DNA of 12,871 bases, taken from assembly GCA_026770585.1 (NCBI GenBank), contig MU646639.1, positions 87,169 through 100,039 on the forward strand, written 5' to 3'. The notes below the pieces were generated by a model. That model searched no databases and was not told the DNA's origin. It worked only from the letters and a program-made list of their open reading frames with translations. This document shows, in pieces, positions 1 through 6,120 of the stretch. Made by a program: the position numbers and the translations under genes. Every line of letters starts with the position of its first letter. Within the stretch, counting starts at the first letter, position 1. Source of the DNA: Baffinella frigidus (Eukaryota > Cryptophyceae > Cryptomonadales > Baffinellaceae).

Positions 1-146
1 GGGTTAGGGGTTAGGGGGTAGGGGTTAGGGGATAGGGGGTAGGGGTTAGGGGAGAGGGGTTAGGGGTTAGGGGTTAGGGGCTGAGGGGCTGGTGTTTAGG
101 GTTTAGGGTCTAGGGCGAGAGGTTTAGGGTTCAGGGATTAGGTTTT
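1..146 (+). repeat. Telomere-like heptamer tract, TTAGGGG-rich
   Basis: Positions 1-85 are nearly all TTAGGGG units with one-base variants such as a TAGGGGG form; from about 95 the units shift to TTTAGGG and TTCAGGG. The G-rich strand is the + strand. The tract is too degenerate for an active chromosome end and is better read as interstitial or subtelomeric. It ends at 147 where, on the minus strand, a GTAAAA follows a non-telomeric block. Confidence 0.85.
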
Positions 147-148
147 AC

Positions 149-230
149 CGGGGGGCTGGTAGCTTCTGGCTCCTCTGCAGAAGCGCCAAAGGCGGTAGCT
201 TTTTCTCCTGAACCTCCTCCTCTCGTGTCT
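149..230 (-). other. Exon-like module, copy a
   Basis: Read on the minus strand this block gives GEKATAFGASAEEPEATSPP and then a GTAAAA at 148-147 that opens a telomere-like tract. Its last 34 bases (147-180) match 529-562 at 31 of 34 positions, and the shared peptide end EPEATSPPV is in the same frame in both. The 5' part on the minus strand does not match the start of the intact module at 531-620; an inverted-repeat element begins only 8 bp beyond it (238), so the module may have been broken by that insertion. No known domain is recognised. Confidence 0.3.
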
Positions 231-237
231 AGGGTCT

Positions 238-416
238 CCACACGAGGCTACCTATGCGAACAGAATAAATGTCGATTGTAAATGTGTGTAGTAATTTTCA
301 GATGAAAAGCAGCGACTTTACACAAGTCGCGCCGCTCAGCGGCGCGACACGTGACCATTTCCCCACAAAAGTGTAAAAGTCCCTTTTATTCTGTTCGCCT
401 GGGTAGCCTCGTGTGG
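238..416. mobile_element. Miniature inverted-repeat element, family I copy 1
   Basis: The 32-bp ends 238-269 and 385-416 are inverted repeats matching at 30 of 32 positions (outer ccacacgaggctacc, inner gcgaacagaataaa). The 179-bp element carries no open frame. Its centre is a perfect hairpin with 10-bp arms and a 3-base loop (326-335, 339-348, arm gtcgcgccgc) followed by CACGTG. The 2 bases outside each end are both CT, a possible 2-bp target duplication. A second, more diverged copy lies at 1428-1601. It has the form of a non-autonomous DNA transposon (MITE); the superfamily is not assignable from this alone. Confidence 0.75.
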
Positions 417-445
417 CTAGCTAAGGTTTAGGGTTGGGGGTTCAC

Positions 446-495
446 CTGGGGGCGGATGTTTCTCCGGAACCACCCCCTCTCGCTACCACCGCGCC
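446..495 (-). other. Exon-like module, copy b (short)
   Basis: On the minus strand this reads GAVVARGGGSGETSAPR, sharing RGGGSGE with copy a (149-230). It ends at CCCCAG followed by GTGAAC (445-444), a good 5' splice-site match, after which telomere-like C-rich repeats run. A run of seven T on the minus strand (486-492 neighbourhood) lies just upstream and could serve as a pyrimidine tract. Only a fragment of the module is present. Confidence 0.25.
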
Positions 496-530
496 AAAAA
501 AAGGTGTAGGGTTGACAGTTCTGGGTTTAC

Positions 531-620
531 CGGGGGACTGGTGGCTTCTGGCTCCTTTGCAGATGTGGCGGCGGAGGCGGCTTTTTCTCTCGGCGCCGAT
601 GCTCGTACGCTTCTCTTTTC
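531..620 (-). other. Exon-like module, copy c (best preserved)
   Basis: This 90-bp block lies between CAG at 623-621 and GT at 530-529 (GTAAAC) on the minus strand, so as an exon it would be exactly 30 codons, phase 0 at both ends. It begins EKRSVRASAPREKAAS and ends KEPEATSPP. Related blocks lie at 149-230, 446-495, 671-729 and 921-990, and the peptide similarity holds in one shared frame. Of the three base differences from copy a in the last 27 bases of the module, two are at third codon positions. Composition is Ala/Glu/Lys/Pro-rich with no recognised domain. It could equally be a non-coding interspersed repeat that happens to be open; the splice reading is inference. Confidence 0.35.
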
Positions 621-670
621 CTGAACCCACAAGGTTTGGGGGATGGGGTAAATGATAAGGTCTGGGGTGA

Positions 671-729
671 ATGGCTTTTTATCTGAAACCACCTCTTCTC
701 GGCGCCGTCATCCGTACGCTTCTCTTTTC
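671..729 (-). other. Exon-like module, copy d (broken)
   Basis: Minus strand: CAG at 732-730 is followed by EKRSVRMTAPRRGGFR and then an in-frame stop (TAA) near 676. The first 18 bases of the putative exon equal those of copy c (531-620). There is no donor-like GT at the far end. This looks like a decayed copy of the same module. Confidence 0.3.
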
Positions 730-920
730 CTGCGTGTGGGGTTTGGTAGATCAAATCGAGGCTAGAGCTTGATCCAATTCCTTGGTCGGCGCATTCGAAT
801 TTGAATGTCTGGCCGAAGGAAATGGCCCAGGCCACATCCTCGATTTGAGACAGCTTTTACGGCTTTCGGTAGGGCGTCGTTGGGATCTGGGGTTTGGGGG
901 TTGAGTGTTTGAGGTTTAGA

Positions 921-990
921 GCGGCGGCTTTTTCTCCAAACCCACCTCCTCTCGACGCCGCCACCCACACTCTTCTCTTCTCCTCCGTTT
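921..990 (-). other. Exon-like module, copy e
   Basis: Minus strand peptide EEKRRVWVAASRGGGFGEKA aligns with copies c and d and joins the RGGG-containing segment of copies a and b, so this copy links the two halves of the module family. Telomere-like TTTGGGG variants lie on its 5' side (minus strand), at 993-1057. No donor-like GT directly follows. Confidence 0.3.
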
Positions 991-992
991 GG

Positions 993-1057
993 GGTTTCGG
1001 TGTTGGGGGTTGGGGCTTGAAGTTTTGGGGGTTGGGGGTTGGGGGTTGGGGTTGACA
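993..1057 (+). repeat. Degenerate telomere-like tract (GTTGGGG variants)
   Basis: Tract of TTTGGGG, TTGGGGG and GTTGGGG units, ending in three near-identical gggggtt repeats at about 1027-1050. The lack of TAG leaves long open frames through it on the minus strand that read as Pro/Asn/Gln repeats; these have no other support as coding. Confidence 0.6.
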
Positions 1058-1142
1058 GCTAACTTCAGAGGATCGGAGCAAGGATGTGAGTGAAGGTGAC
1101 GGAAGGACGTTCCTCGGAACAACTTTAAGCGTGGTTGACATT

Positions 1143-1235
1143 GACTTTTGCATCACTCATTTCCAGACAGACATTTGGATCACTCATTACCACACAGACA
1201 TTTGACATTTGGATAACTCAGTACAACACAGCGGG
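1143..1235 (+). repeat. Short tandem repeat, about 27-30 bp unit, three copies
   Basis: Three imperfect copies of a unit built on catttggatcactcattac followed by CACACAGA. Downstream to 1427 there is a GC-neutral stretch with one open frame starting at a TTG and no recognised gene. Confidence 0.6.
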
Positions 1236-1427
1236 CTACGAAGGGATTTCGACCCGATTCAGCCGACTTTTCGGTGCCTTATCTGTAGGACCCCCCCTCA
1301 TATGTACCTACGGTATTGCCTGCCTATTGTAGGAGCTATGGGTTATGCACTTGCAAGTTGTTCAAGAAATCCCTTTGTAGTCCGCTGTGTGGACCAGGCT
1401 CTGAGAGTACCAAAGAAGAGGAGTAGA

Positions 1428-1601
1428 CCACACGGGGCTGATCCAACACCAATTTCAACGTCAAAAGATCACAATCCATTCATTGTGTAGTAATTTTCAT
1501 TGATCACGTGTCGCCCCGCTTTTCGGGGTGTCACGTGACCAACTCCTCAGAAGACGCCTACAGTCGACTTTTATTGTGTGTGCTTGGATAGCCTGGTGTG
1601 G
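1428..1601. mobile_element. Miniature inverted-repeat element, family I copy 2
   Basis: The outer ends (ccacacggggctgatccaa and the complement of ttggatagcctggtgtgg) form degraded inverted repeats like those of the 238-416 element, and the length, 174 bp against 179 bp, is almost the same. Both copies share a 15-base interior block (286-300 and 1485-1499, gtgtagtaattttca) and cacgtgacca after a central hairpin. Here the hairpin has 15-bp arms at 1504-1518 and 1524-1538 with CACGTG in both arms. Two bases outside each end are GA. More decayed than copy 1, so probably an older insertion. Confidence 0.65.
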
Positions 1602-1709
1602 GAAACGCACCCTCGAGCCAGCGATATTCGCTTCTGGAAGCACCTCCTCCACTTTTGGCACCTGCTCGCGTAAAGTCAACCATGAATTACGACACTTGGC
1701 TCCCACTTT

Positions 1710-1780
1710 TTCCTCATAATCGGCCCACTAGAAAAGGGTAGAGGTTTCCTCATTGTCGGCTCACTAGAAAAAGGCAAAAT
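1710..1780 (+). repeat. Tandem duplication, 36-bp unit, two copies
   Basis: Units at 1710-1745 and 1746-1780 share ttcctcat, tcggc and cactagaaaa at the same spacing. Just downstream at 1807-1822 is a small perfect hairpin, CTGTAG-GGTG-CTACAG. No gene is seen between 1602 and 1861. Confidence 0.65.
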
Positions 1781-1861
1781 ATCCGGATTTGCAGTGTATT
1801 GAAATACTGTAGGGTGCTACAGAATCGTGTCGGTGTGATGCAGGAGTTAGCGAGTCTTCCC

Positions 1862-2043
1862 GGATTTAGGGTTTGGGGTTGAGGGTTGAGGGTTTGGGGT
1901 TTGGGGTTTACGGTTTGGAGTTTAGGGTTTGGGGTTTAGGTGTAGGGGGTGGGGGGTAGGGGGTAGGGGGTAGGGGGTAGGGTTCAGGGTTCAGGGTTCA
2001 AGGTTCAGGGTTCAAGGCCAAGGGTTCAGGGTTTAGGGTTTAC
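1862..2043 (+). repeat. Telomere-like tract with blocks of variant heptamers
   Basis: TTTAGGG/TTTGGGG units to about 1935, then GTAGGGG-type units at 1940-1982, then TTCAGGG units at 1983-2030, ending in TTTAGGG. Variants occur in runs rather than mixed at random. On the minus strand the tract starts with GTAAAC at 2043. Confidence 0.85.
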
Positions 2044-2107
2044 GCGCAGCAGGAGTAGTGGTAGGTCACGGGGAGCCCGTCAACGAGGTTTGGGGTTTAG
2101 GGTCTAC

Positions 2108-2179
2108 CGGAGGCGGAATGGCGGGCGGAGGTTTCCGCACGCGCGGCGCTCTTGGGGCGCTCGCCTGCCCCTGTAGCGT
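2108..2179 (-). other. Exon-like block between telomere-like tracts
   Basis: On the minus strand a TTTGGGG-type tract ends CCCCAG (2182-2180), a 72-bp non-telomeric block follows, then GTAGAC (2107-2102) opens more telomere-like DNA. As an exon it is exactly 24 codons: TLQGQASAPRAPRVRK then a Pro-rich end (PPPAIPPP). A second internal CAG at 2173-2171 would give 21 codons in the same frame. Another block lies just beyond it at 2044-2090, ending CGC-GTAAAC. No domain recognised; coding status is inference from flanks and an open GC-rich frame. Confidence 0.3.
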
Positions 2180-2367
2180 CTGGGGTTTGGGGTTTGGGGT
2201 TCAGGGGTTAGGGTTTAGGGCTTGGGATTTGGGGTTTGGGGTTTAGGGTTTAGGGATTGGGGTTTGGGGTTTGGGGTTTGGGGTGTGGGGTTTAGGATTT
2301 AGGGTTTAGGGTTTGGGGTTTAGGATTTGGGGTTAAGGGCGCCGGGTTTAGGGTGTAGGGTGTAGGT
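2180..2367 (+). repeat. Telomere-like tract, TTTGGGG-rich
   Basis: Mostly TTTGGGG with TTTAGGG and a short TGTAGGG run at the right end (about 2350-2366). The TTTGGGG form removes the TAG stop, so open frames reading GLGFRV-type repeats appear on +; these are considered artefacts. Confidence 0.85.
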
Positions 2368-2394
2368 ATCCGCTCAAAAGACTACGGAGAATCC

Positions 2395-2626
2395 CAGCCC
2401 CGCGGATATCCGGTGTGACATGACTACGGGGGAGGGGTAGGTGTCTGATCTAGGCAACCGGAAAGCATATCTTGCGGTTACCGGCAGGCTCAAAGTCAAT
2501 TTTGTGTGGGCATTTCCGGCAACTTTTGCCGATTTCAAGGGAAAATAATAGAAAGACGCAGGGCGTAAAATGACGTGTAGCTCTCCCGCGTAGGAGTAAC
2601 ACTTGCTGACTTTTGGCGTGTTTCCT
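2395..2626. repeat. Dispersed repeat, family IV copy 1 (interrupted)
   Basis: Both ends recur at 12699-12756: the left end (cagccccg, then atccggtgt, 2395-2417) and a right end of 24 exactly matching bases at 2603-2626 (starting ttgctgactttt). In the other copy the two blocks are only about 15 bp apart; here they are separated by about 185 bp, so this copy carries an insertion or the other a deletion. Confidence 0.6.
2425..2592. mobile_element. Possible small element nested in family IV repeat
   Basis: The extra DNA in the 2395-2626 repeat begins TACGGGGGAG (2425-2434) and ends CTCCCGCGTA (2583-2592), inverted repeats matching at 9 of 10. Its interior has a perfect hairpin CGGCAA-CTT-TTGCCG near 2518-2532 and no convincing gene. 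No clear target duplication is visible, so insertion is inferred from the shorter copy near 12730. Confidence 0.35.
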
Positions 2627-2691
2627 TACCGAGAGTTGGACTGGCGGCTTCGGCGGTTTCATGACTACTGTCGGAATCACCATCGTCTGGA

Positions 2692-3240
2692 TTTAGGGGT
2701 TAGGGGTTACGTTTGGGGGTTTGGGGTTGGGGGTTTAGGGTTCAGGGTTTAGGGATGTGGTTTTAGGGATGAGTTGTGGGAGTTCGAGGTGCAGGGTGGT
2801 TTGGTGGTAGGGGAGGGTGTAGGGTTAGGGGTTAGGGTTCAGGGTTTAGGGTGTGGGGTTTGGGATTTGGTGTTTAGGATTTTAGTGTTTTGAGGGCGGG
2901 GTTAAGATTTACGATGTAGGGATGAGGATTTTAGGGTCTAGGGTTTCGGGTTCGGGATTTAGGGTTTGGGGTTTGAGTTTCAGGGTCTAGGGTTCAGGCT
3001 TTATGGTTCAGGGTTTAGGGTTTAGGGTTTAGGTGGGGTTTAGGGTTTAGGGTTTAGGGTTTAGGGTTTGGGGTTTAGGGTTACGGGTTAAGGGTTCAGG
3101 GTTCAGGGTTCAGGGTTCAAGCTTTAGGGTGTAGGGTTCAGTTGAGTTTTAGGTTTTAGGGTTTAGGGTTAAGAGTTTAGGGTTCGAGTCAAGAGTTTAG
3201 GTGGGGTGTAGGGTGCAGCGTTTAGGGTGTAGGGTCGAGA
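2692..3240 (+). repeat. Long degenerate telomere-like tract
   Basis: Heptamer-like DNA with the G-rich strand on +. It is irregular at 2755-2960, with many odd-length units, and cleaner TTTAGGG at about 3010-3070, then TTCAGGG at 3085-3118. GGTTCGAGTC at 3182-3191 resembles a tRNA B box but lies in the repeat with no tRNA fold. Confidence 0.85.
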
Positions 3241-3241
3241 C

Positions 3242-3294
3242 CGCGCGGTGGAGCGCGTTGACGCGGTTGCACGACTCCTTCGCAACATCGACAC
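3242..3294 (-). other. GC-rich coding-like block, strand uncertain
   Basis: On the minus strand it follows CAG (3297-3295) and precedes GT (3241-3240), then telomere-like DNA; the frame KAGVDVAKESCNRVNALHRA runs across it with GC-rich third positions. The + strand is also open here (SALTRLHDSFATSTPAFG), so strand is not settled. Kept because its flanks match the other blocks. Confidence 0.25.
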
Positions 3295-3324
3295 CTGCTT
3301 TCGGGGTTACCCCCCTCGTGTGTA

Positions 3325-3398
3325 GCCCCACGGGGGGGCCCACGGGGAGGCCCACGGTGGGCCCCACGGGGGGGACCACGGGGGGGGCTATGGGGGGT
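3325..3398 (+). repeat. GC-rich minisatellite, cccacgggg-type unit
   Basis: About seven imperfect units of 9-11 bp built on cccacgggg(gg), some extended by aggc or tggg. It abuts the coding-like block at 3242-3294. From 3399 to 3560 the DNA is unique with no gene seen. Confidence 0.75.
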
Positions 3399-3562
3399 TA
3401 TTTCGAAAGTCGATTTCCAAAGGTTCGTTGTATGCAAAAGTCAATTTTGGAAGTTGTTTGGGGAACCCCTGCGCTTCTTTGTCAAAATTTGGCAAGAAAA
3501 AAGACACGTTGGCTCCAAGTGTGACCCTGCATTGCCCCACCCAACGGCCCAGCTTGGTGTCG

Positions 3563-3770
3563 GGTTAAGGGTTTAGGGTTTAGGGTTTAGGGCTGAGGGT
3601 TTAGGGTTGAGGGTTGAGGGTTGAGGGTTCATGGTTTATGGTTTAGGGTTTGGGGTTTAGGGTTCAGGGTTTAAGAGTTGGGGTTTAGGGCAAAGGGTTG
3701 AGGGTTTAGGGTTTAGGGTTTAGGGTTTAGGGTTTAGGGTTTAGGGTTCAGGGTTTAGGGTTTAGAGTTT
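3563..3770 (+). repeat. Telomere-like tract
   Basis: Good TTTAGGG at 3563-3590 and 3697-3745, with a run of TTGAGGG at 3602-3628. On the minus strand it begins with GTAAAC at 3772-3767, directly after a non-telomeric block. Confidence 0.85.
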
Positions 3771-3772
3771 AC

Positions 3773-3860
3773 CCTTGGCCTGGGCCTGGGAGGGGGGCTT
3801 CGGAGCTCCGAGGCAGCTTCGGATGTCAGTCTTGGCCCAGACCGATGCCTGCGGTTTTGC
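3773..3860 (-). other. Exon-like block between telomere-like tracts
   Basis: Minus strand: the upstream tract ends CCCCAAAACAG (CAG at 3863-3861), then comes an 88-bp unique block, then GTAAAC at 3772-3767. Two frames are open: AKPQASVWAKTDIRSCLGAP continuing into a Pro/Arg-rich end, or QNRRHRSGPRLTSEAASELR. The length leaves phase 1, unlike the 90-bp module at 531-620. No domain recognised. Confidence 0.3.
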
Positions 3861-3920
3861 CTGTTTTGGGGGTTAGGGTTCAGGAGGTTTAGGGAGTCGG
3901 GTTCAGGGGGTAGGGGTGCA

Positions 3921-4042
3921 GGGTTCCGTGTTTGGGGGTCCAGGGTTCACAGTGTTTTGGGGTTCCGGGTTCAGGGTTTTGGGGTTGAGGCTTCAGTGAT
4001 TTGGGGATGAGGGTTCAGTGTTTTGAGGTTGAGGGTTCAGTG
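3921..4042 (+). repeat. 22-bp higher-order repeat of telomere-like origin
   Basis: Five consecutive units of 22-24 bp (gggttcagtgttttggggtt type) plus a partial sixth at 4033-4042. Each is about three degenerate heptamers plus one base, suggesting a telomere-like trimer was itself amplified. Confidence 0.55.
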
Positions 4043-4222
4043 GCGGACCACGGTTTTCCGCCGCTTAATTCGGAACGAGGAAATTGGTTAGAAATAGAAG
4101 ATTTTCAACAAAATCTAGCCGTAATCTGTAACTGGTTTGTGGTAACGGATGAAGTAACACACCTGTGGCTCGACTGGCTGGCGGACAACGGTTTTCCGCC
4201 GGGTGGTTCGGAGAGAGGAGGA
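4043..4222 (+). repeat. 139-bp satellite, first pair of units
   Basis: The marker cggacNacggttttccgcc occurs at about 4044 and 4184, and again at about 4442 and 4580 in the second pair; spacing within pairs is 138-140 bp. The body includes caaaatctagccgtaatct and taactggtttg. One full unit plus the start of the next is present before a microsatellite interrupts. Confidence 0.8.
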
Positions 4223-4230
4223 TCCACTCT

Positions 4231-4239
4231 TACTAACTC

Positions 4240-4277
<38 letters not shown>

Positions 4278-4396
4278 GAACGAACGAACGAACGAACGAA
4301 CGAACGAACGAACGAACGAACGAACTAACGAACGAACGAACTAACCAACCAACGTACCAACTAACTAATCACTCACTCACTAACTAACTAACTAAC
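4231..4396 (+). repeat. Tetranucleotide microsatellite (CTAA)n-(CGAA)n
   Basis: About 166 bp: CTAA units to about 4276, then 14 or more CGAA units to 4325, then mixed ACTA, ACGA, ACCA and CACT units, ending in CTAA. It interrupts the 139-bp satellite, whose second pair resumes at about 4410. Confidence 0.95.
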
Positions 4397-4409
4397 AGAG
4401 AGAGAAACA

Positions 4410-4622
4410 AACCAAAAACACCTGCGGCTCGACGGGCCGGCAGACAACAGTTTTCCGCCACGTGATTCGGAGCGAAGAAATTGGTTACAAAATACCACAT
4501 TTCCCACAAAATCTAGCCGTAATCTCTAACTGGTTTGGGGTAACGAACGAAGTAACGCACCTGCGGCTCGACCGGCCGGCGGACGACGGTTTTCCGCCGC
4601 GTGATTCGGAGCGAGGAGGATG
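4410..4622 (+). repeat. 139-bp satellite, second pair of units
   Basis: Resumes at aaaacacctgcggctcgac. It contains a full unit and the start of the next (markers at about 4442 and 4580), ending at gaggagga like the first pair. The unit includes taacgaacgaagtaac (4541-4556), the same tetranucleotide phase as the neighbouring microsatellite. Confidence 0.8.
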
Positions 4623-4687
4623 CGGGGCACTGCTGTTTTGACCACCGTCCATGTTCCTCGAAAAACTCCGCGAGCGGCCTGGGATGG

Positions 4688-4830
4688 GGTTTAGGGTTTA
4701 TTGTTTGATATCTATTATTTATTATATGATATTTGGGGTGTAGGATTGAGGGTTTAGGGTTTATGGTTTAGGGTTTGGGGTTGAGGGTTGAGGGTTGAGG
4801 GTTTGGGGTTCATGGTTCGGGGTTTAGGGT
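4688..4830 (+). repeat. Short telomere-like tract with an AT-rich core
   Basis: TTTAGGG-type units are split by an AT-rich segment at 4702-4732 (tatctattatttattatatg). A TTGAGGG run lies at 4779-4800. Positions 4623-4687 are unique, with no feature seen. Confidence 0.7.
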
Positions 4831-5015
4831 TAGATTTGGAAGAACTCCGCCAGCGGGTTGCAGAAGAGCAAAGTAGGGTTCAGAGTGCAGGGTCTAGGGG
4901 TCAGAGTGACCCTACTAGGTGGACCGCACCAAGTGGATCACTCTCACTAGGAGAGGGCATTTGCTGTCCTCTCCATGGGGTTAACCCCCGCAACCGCCGC
5001 CGCCGCCGCCGCCCG
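4831..5015 (+). other. Unique block with hairpin, 12-bp palindrome and CCG repeat
   Basis: A short open stretch on + reads LDLEELRQRVAEEQSRVQSA, coiled-coil-like, but degrades within about 30 codons. Further right are a hairpin GGAGAGG (4950-4956) / CCTCTCC (4968-4974), a perfect palindrome GGGGTTAACCCC (4977-4988) and a (CCG)n run at about 4991-5013. A gene remnant is possible but not shown. Confidence 0.35.
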
Positions 5016-5069
5016 ACTTGCAAAGTGTTGAATGCCCTCTCGAACACTGGCGGCGGACCAGGCATGTTA

Positions 5070-5206
5070 ATCCGGGGACATGTTTAATTTTAATGAAATT
5101 GGGCCATGAAGTCTCCTACACAGAAATGATCATACTAGCGATAGTGAAGCATTCTTGCAGTAATTTTCATTGCCACAATGCAATAAAACTAACCATGTTC
5201 CCGGAT
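5070..5206. mobile_element. Miniature inverted-repeat element, family II copy A
   Basis: Arms 5070-5103 and 5173-5206 are inverted repeats with about 27 of 34 matches, starting atccggggacatg and ending catgttcccggat. The 137-bp element has no gene. The left arm closely matches that of 7681-7865. The interior holds agtaattttcattg (5159-5172), also found inside family I at 1489-1502. Confidence 0.65.
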
Positions 5207-5325
5207 GAGAGTGGCCAAATGGGAAAGGCGTTTCAAACAGCCAGATCCGGATGGACAGGCGCGCGTGGACAAGGGCTTTCATCCCGCCGATTACTCAAAT
5301 TGAATGGATATTTAATTTAATGATT

Positions 5326-5345
5326 TCAAGTCCATGGGGACTTGA
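5326..5345. repeat. Perfect hairpin, 8-bp stem and 4-base loop
   Basis: TCAAGTCC-ATGG-GGACTTGA. It lies in AT-rich DNA between family II and family III elements; 5207-5470 otherwise shows no gene. Confidence 0.6.
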
Positions 5346-5470
5346 CATTAAAACTAGGTTTCGTGGAAATTGCGTGGAAAATACTGGAATTCACCCCCCA
5401 AAAAAGGCCGTCATATCCAGTCCCCGAGCAGTTGATCTAAATACTCGGCGGGTTTAGCGTGCCTGTCAAG

Positions 5471-5640
5471 GCAGGTGTGGACGAGAACACCTGCTCTGCC
5501 TCAGTCTACTTGGGCTCACCAATTTGGTGGGCCCGGATTCGTTCCCGCGCCAAAGTTGACGGATTTGCACCGCAGACCCAGCATGTCACCTTGAGAATAG
5601 TCACTATTCTCAAGTTGACATGTGATTTTTCTCAAGCCAA
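5471..5640. mobile_element. Dispersed repeat, family III copy 1
   Basis: Begins with a hairpin (5471-5478 / 5487-5494, gcaggtgt arms). The segment from 5494 matches 7549-7660 throughout (ctctg-ctcagtct, aatttggtg-gccc, agttgacggat, accgca). It ends in a near-perfect palindrome, arms 5582-5601 and 5603-5622 at 19 of 20 with one base between, made of catgtca-cttgagaatagt. The palindrome could be two element ends meeting. No coding capacity. Confidence 0.6.
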
Positions 5641-5650
5641 CCCGAGTGAG

Positions 5651-5779
5651 GCAACTGTACAACTATGAGGGCTGAGAGGGCGTACTTGTCGCGGCACACC
5701 ACCAGGCTCTTGGGTATCGGGTGGCGCGAGCTTCGGTATGTCGGGCGTGGAGGAGATGCTGTCACCGCCGCATCTCCGA
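5651..5779 (-). pseudogene. Coding-like duplicated block, copy 1 (frameshifted)
   Basis: Direct duplicate of 5946-6074, offset 295-297 bp. The minus strand gives DKYALSALIVVQLPHSGWLE at the amino end of the shared region and PKLAPPDTQEPGGVP after it, but relative to the other copy 2 bases are missing at about 5691 (gtcgcgg against gtcgagcgg), so the frame breaks between them. No family recognised. The break suggests this copy is not under coding constraint. Confidence 0.4.
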
Positions 5780-5959
5780 GTACAACTCAAGTGGACAACT
5801 CACTATACAGCGCTATGACTAATTGTAAAACTGTACACCTAACTGTAAAACTGTACAACTAAGTGTAAAACTGTACAACTCACTGTAAAACCGTACAACC
5901 AACTGCAATACTATACAACTATCGCTAACTGTACAACTGAATCTACAACTGTACAACTA
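5780..5959 (+). repeat. Tandem repeat, about 20-bp unit (aactgtaaaactgtacaact)
   Basis: At least six imperfect units between the two copies of the duplicated block; the same gtacaact motif lies at the left edge of both copies (5656-5666, 5950-5960), so the array may have grown from it. Confidence 0.8.
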
Positions 5960-6074
5960 TGAGGGCTGAGAGGGCGTACTTGTCGAGCGGCACACCCCCA
6001 GGTTCTTGGGTGTCGCGCGGCGCGAGCTTCGGCTTGTCGGGCGTGGCCGAGATGTGCAGCCCGGCCACCTTGCG
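5946..6074 (-). other. Coding-like duplicated block, copy 2 (frame intact)
   Basis: The minus strand runs KVAGLHISATPDKPKLAPR, then DTQEPGGVPLDKYALSALIV, then stops shortly after VQL. Third codon positions are strongly GC-rich (gtg gcc ggg ctg cac atc), unlike the surrounding repeats. It starts on the minus strand just after AAACGCAAG, which abuts telomere-like DNA. A third partial copy at 6121-6166 repeats KVAGQHISATPDKP before running into telomere-like DNA. The product is unknown; either strand-specific exon remnants or an amplified gene fragment. Confidence 0.35.
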
Positions 6075-6120
6075 TTTGGGGGTTGCGGTTCAGGCGGATT
6101 TCGGGTTTCGGGTTTGGAAT

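Noticed and set aside
1-146. True chromosome end
   Set aside because: Units are mixed and mutated and the G-rich strand points into the window; more likely interstitial. The window edge is arbitrary.
1209-1490. Open frame with CLIC-type Cys residues on +
   Set aside because: No ATG start (begins at TTG), no domain, and the 3' half runs into the family I element.
1133-1682. TGGTTGAC / GTCAACCA inverted pair as ends of a 550-bp element
   Set aside because: Only 8 bp, widely spaced, with no further matching; chance is likely.
2058-2246. Open frames reading GLGFRV or PNPQT repeats in the heptamer tracts (here and elsewhere)
   Set aside because: Such frames arise wherever TTTGGGG replaces TTTAGGG and removes the stop; the repeats alone do not support a protein.
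3182-3191. tRNA B-box-like GGTTCGAGTC
   Set aside because: Lies inside heptamer repeats; no A box, acceptor stem or anticodon stem around it.
4231-4396. CRISPR-like array
   Set aside because: Contiguous 4-bp units with no spacers; a microsatellite.
5780-5959. CRISPR-like repeats of about 20 bp
   Set aside because: Units are adjacent and degenerate with no unique spacers of constant length; a minisatellite.
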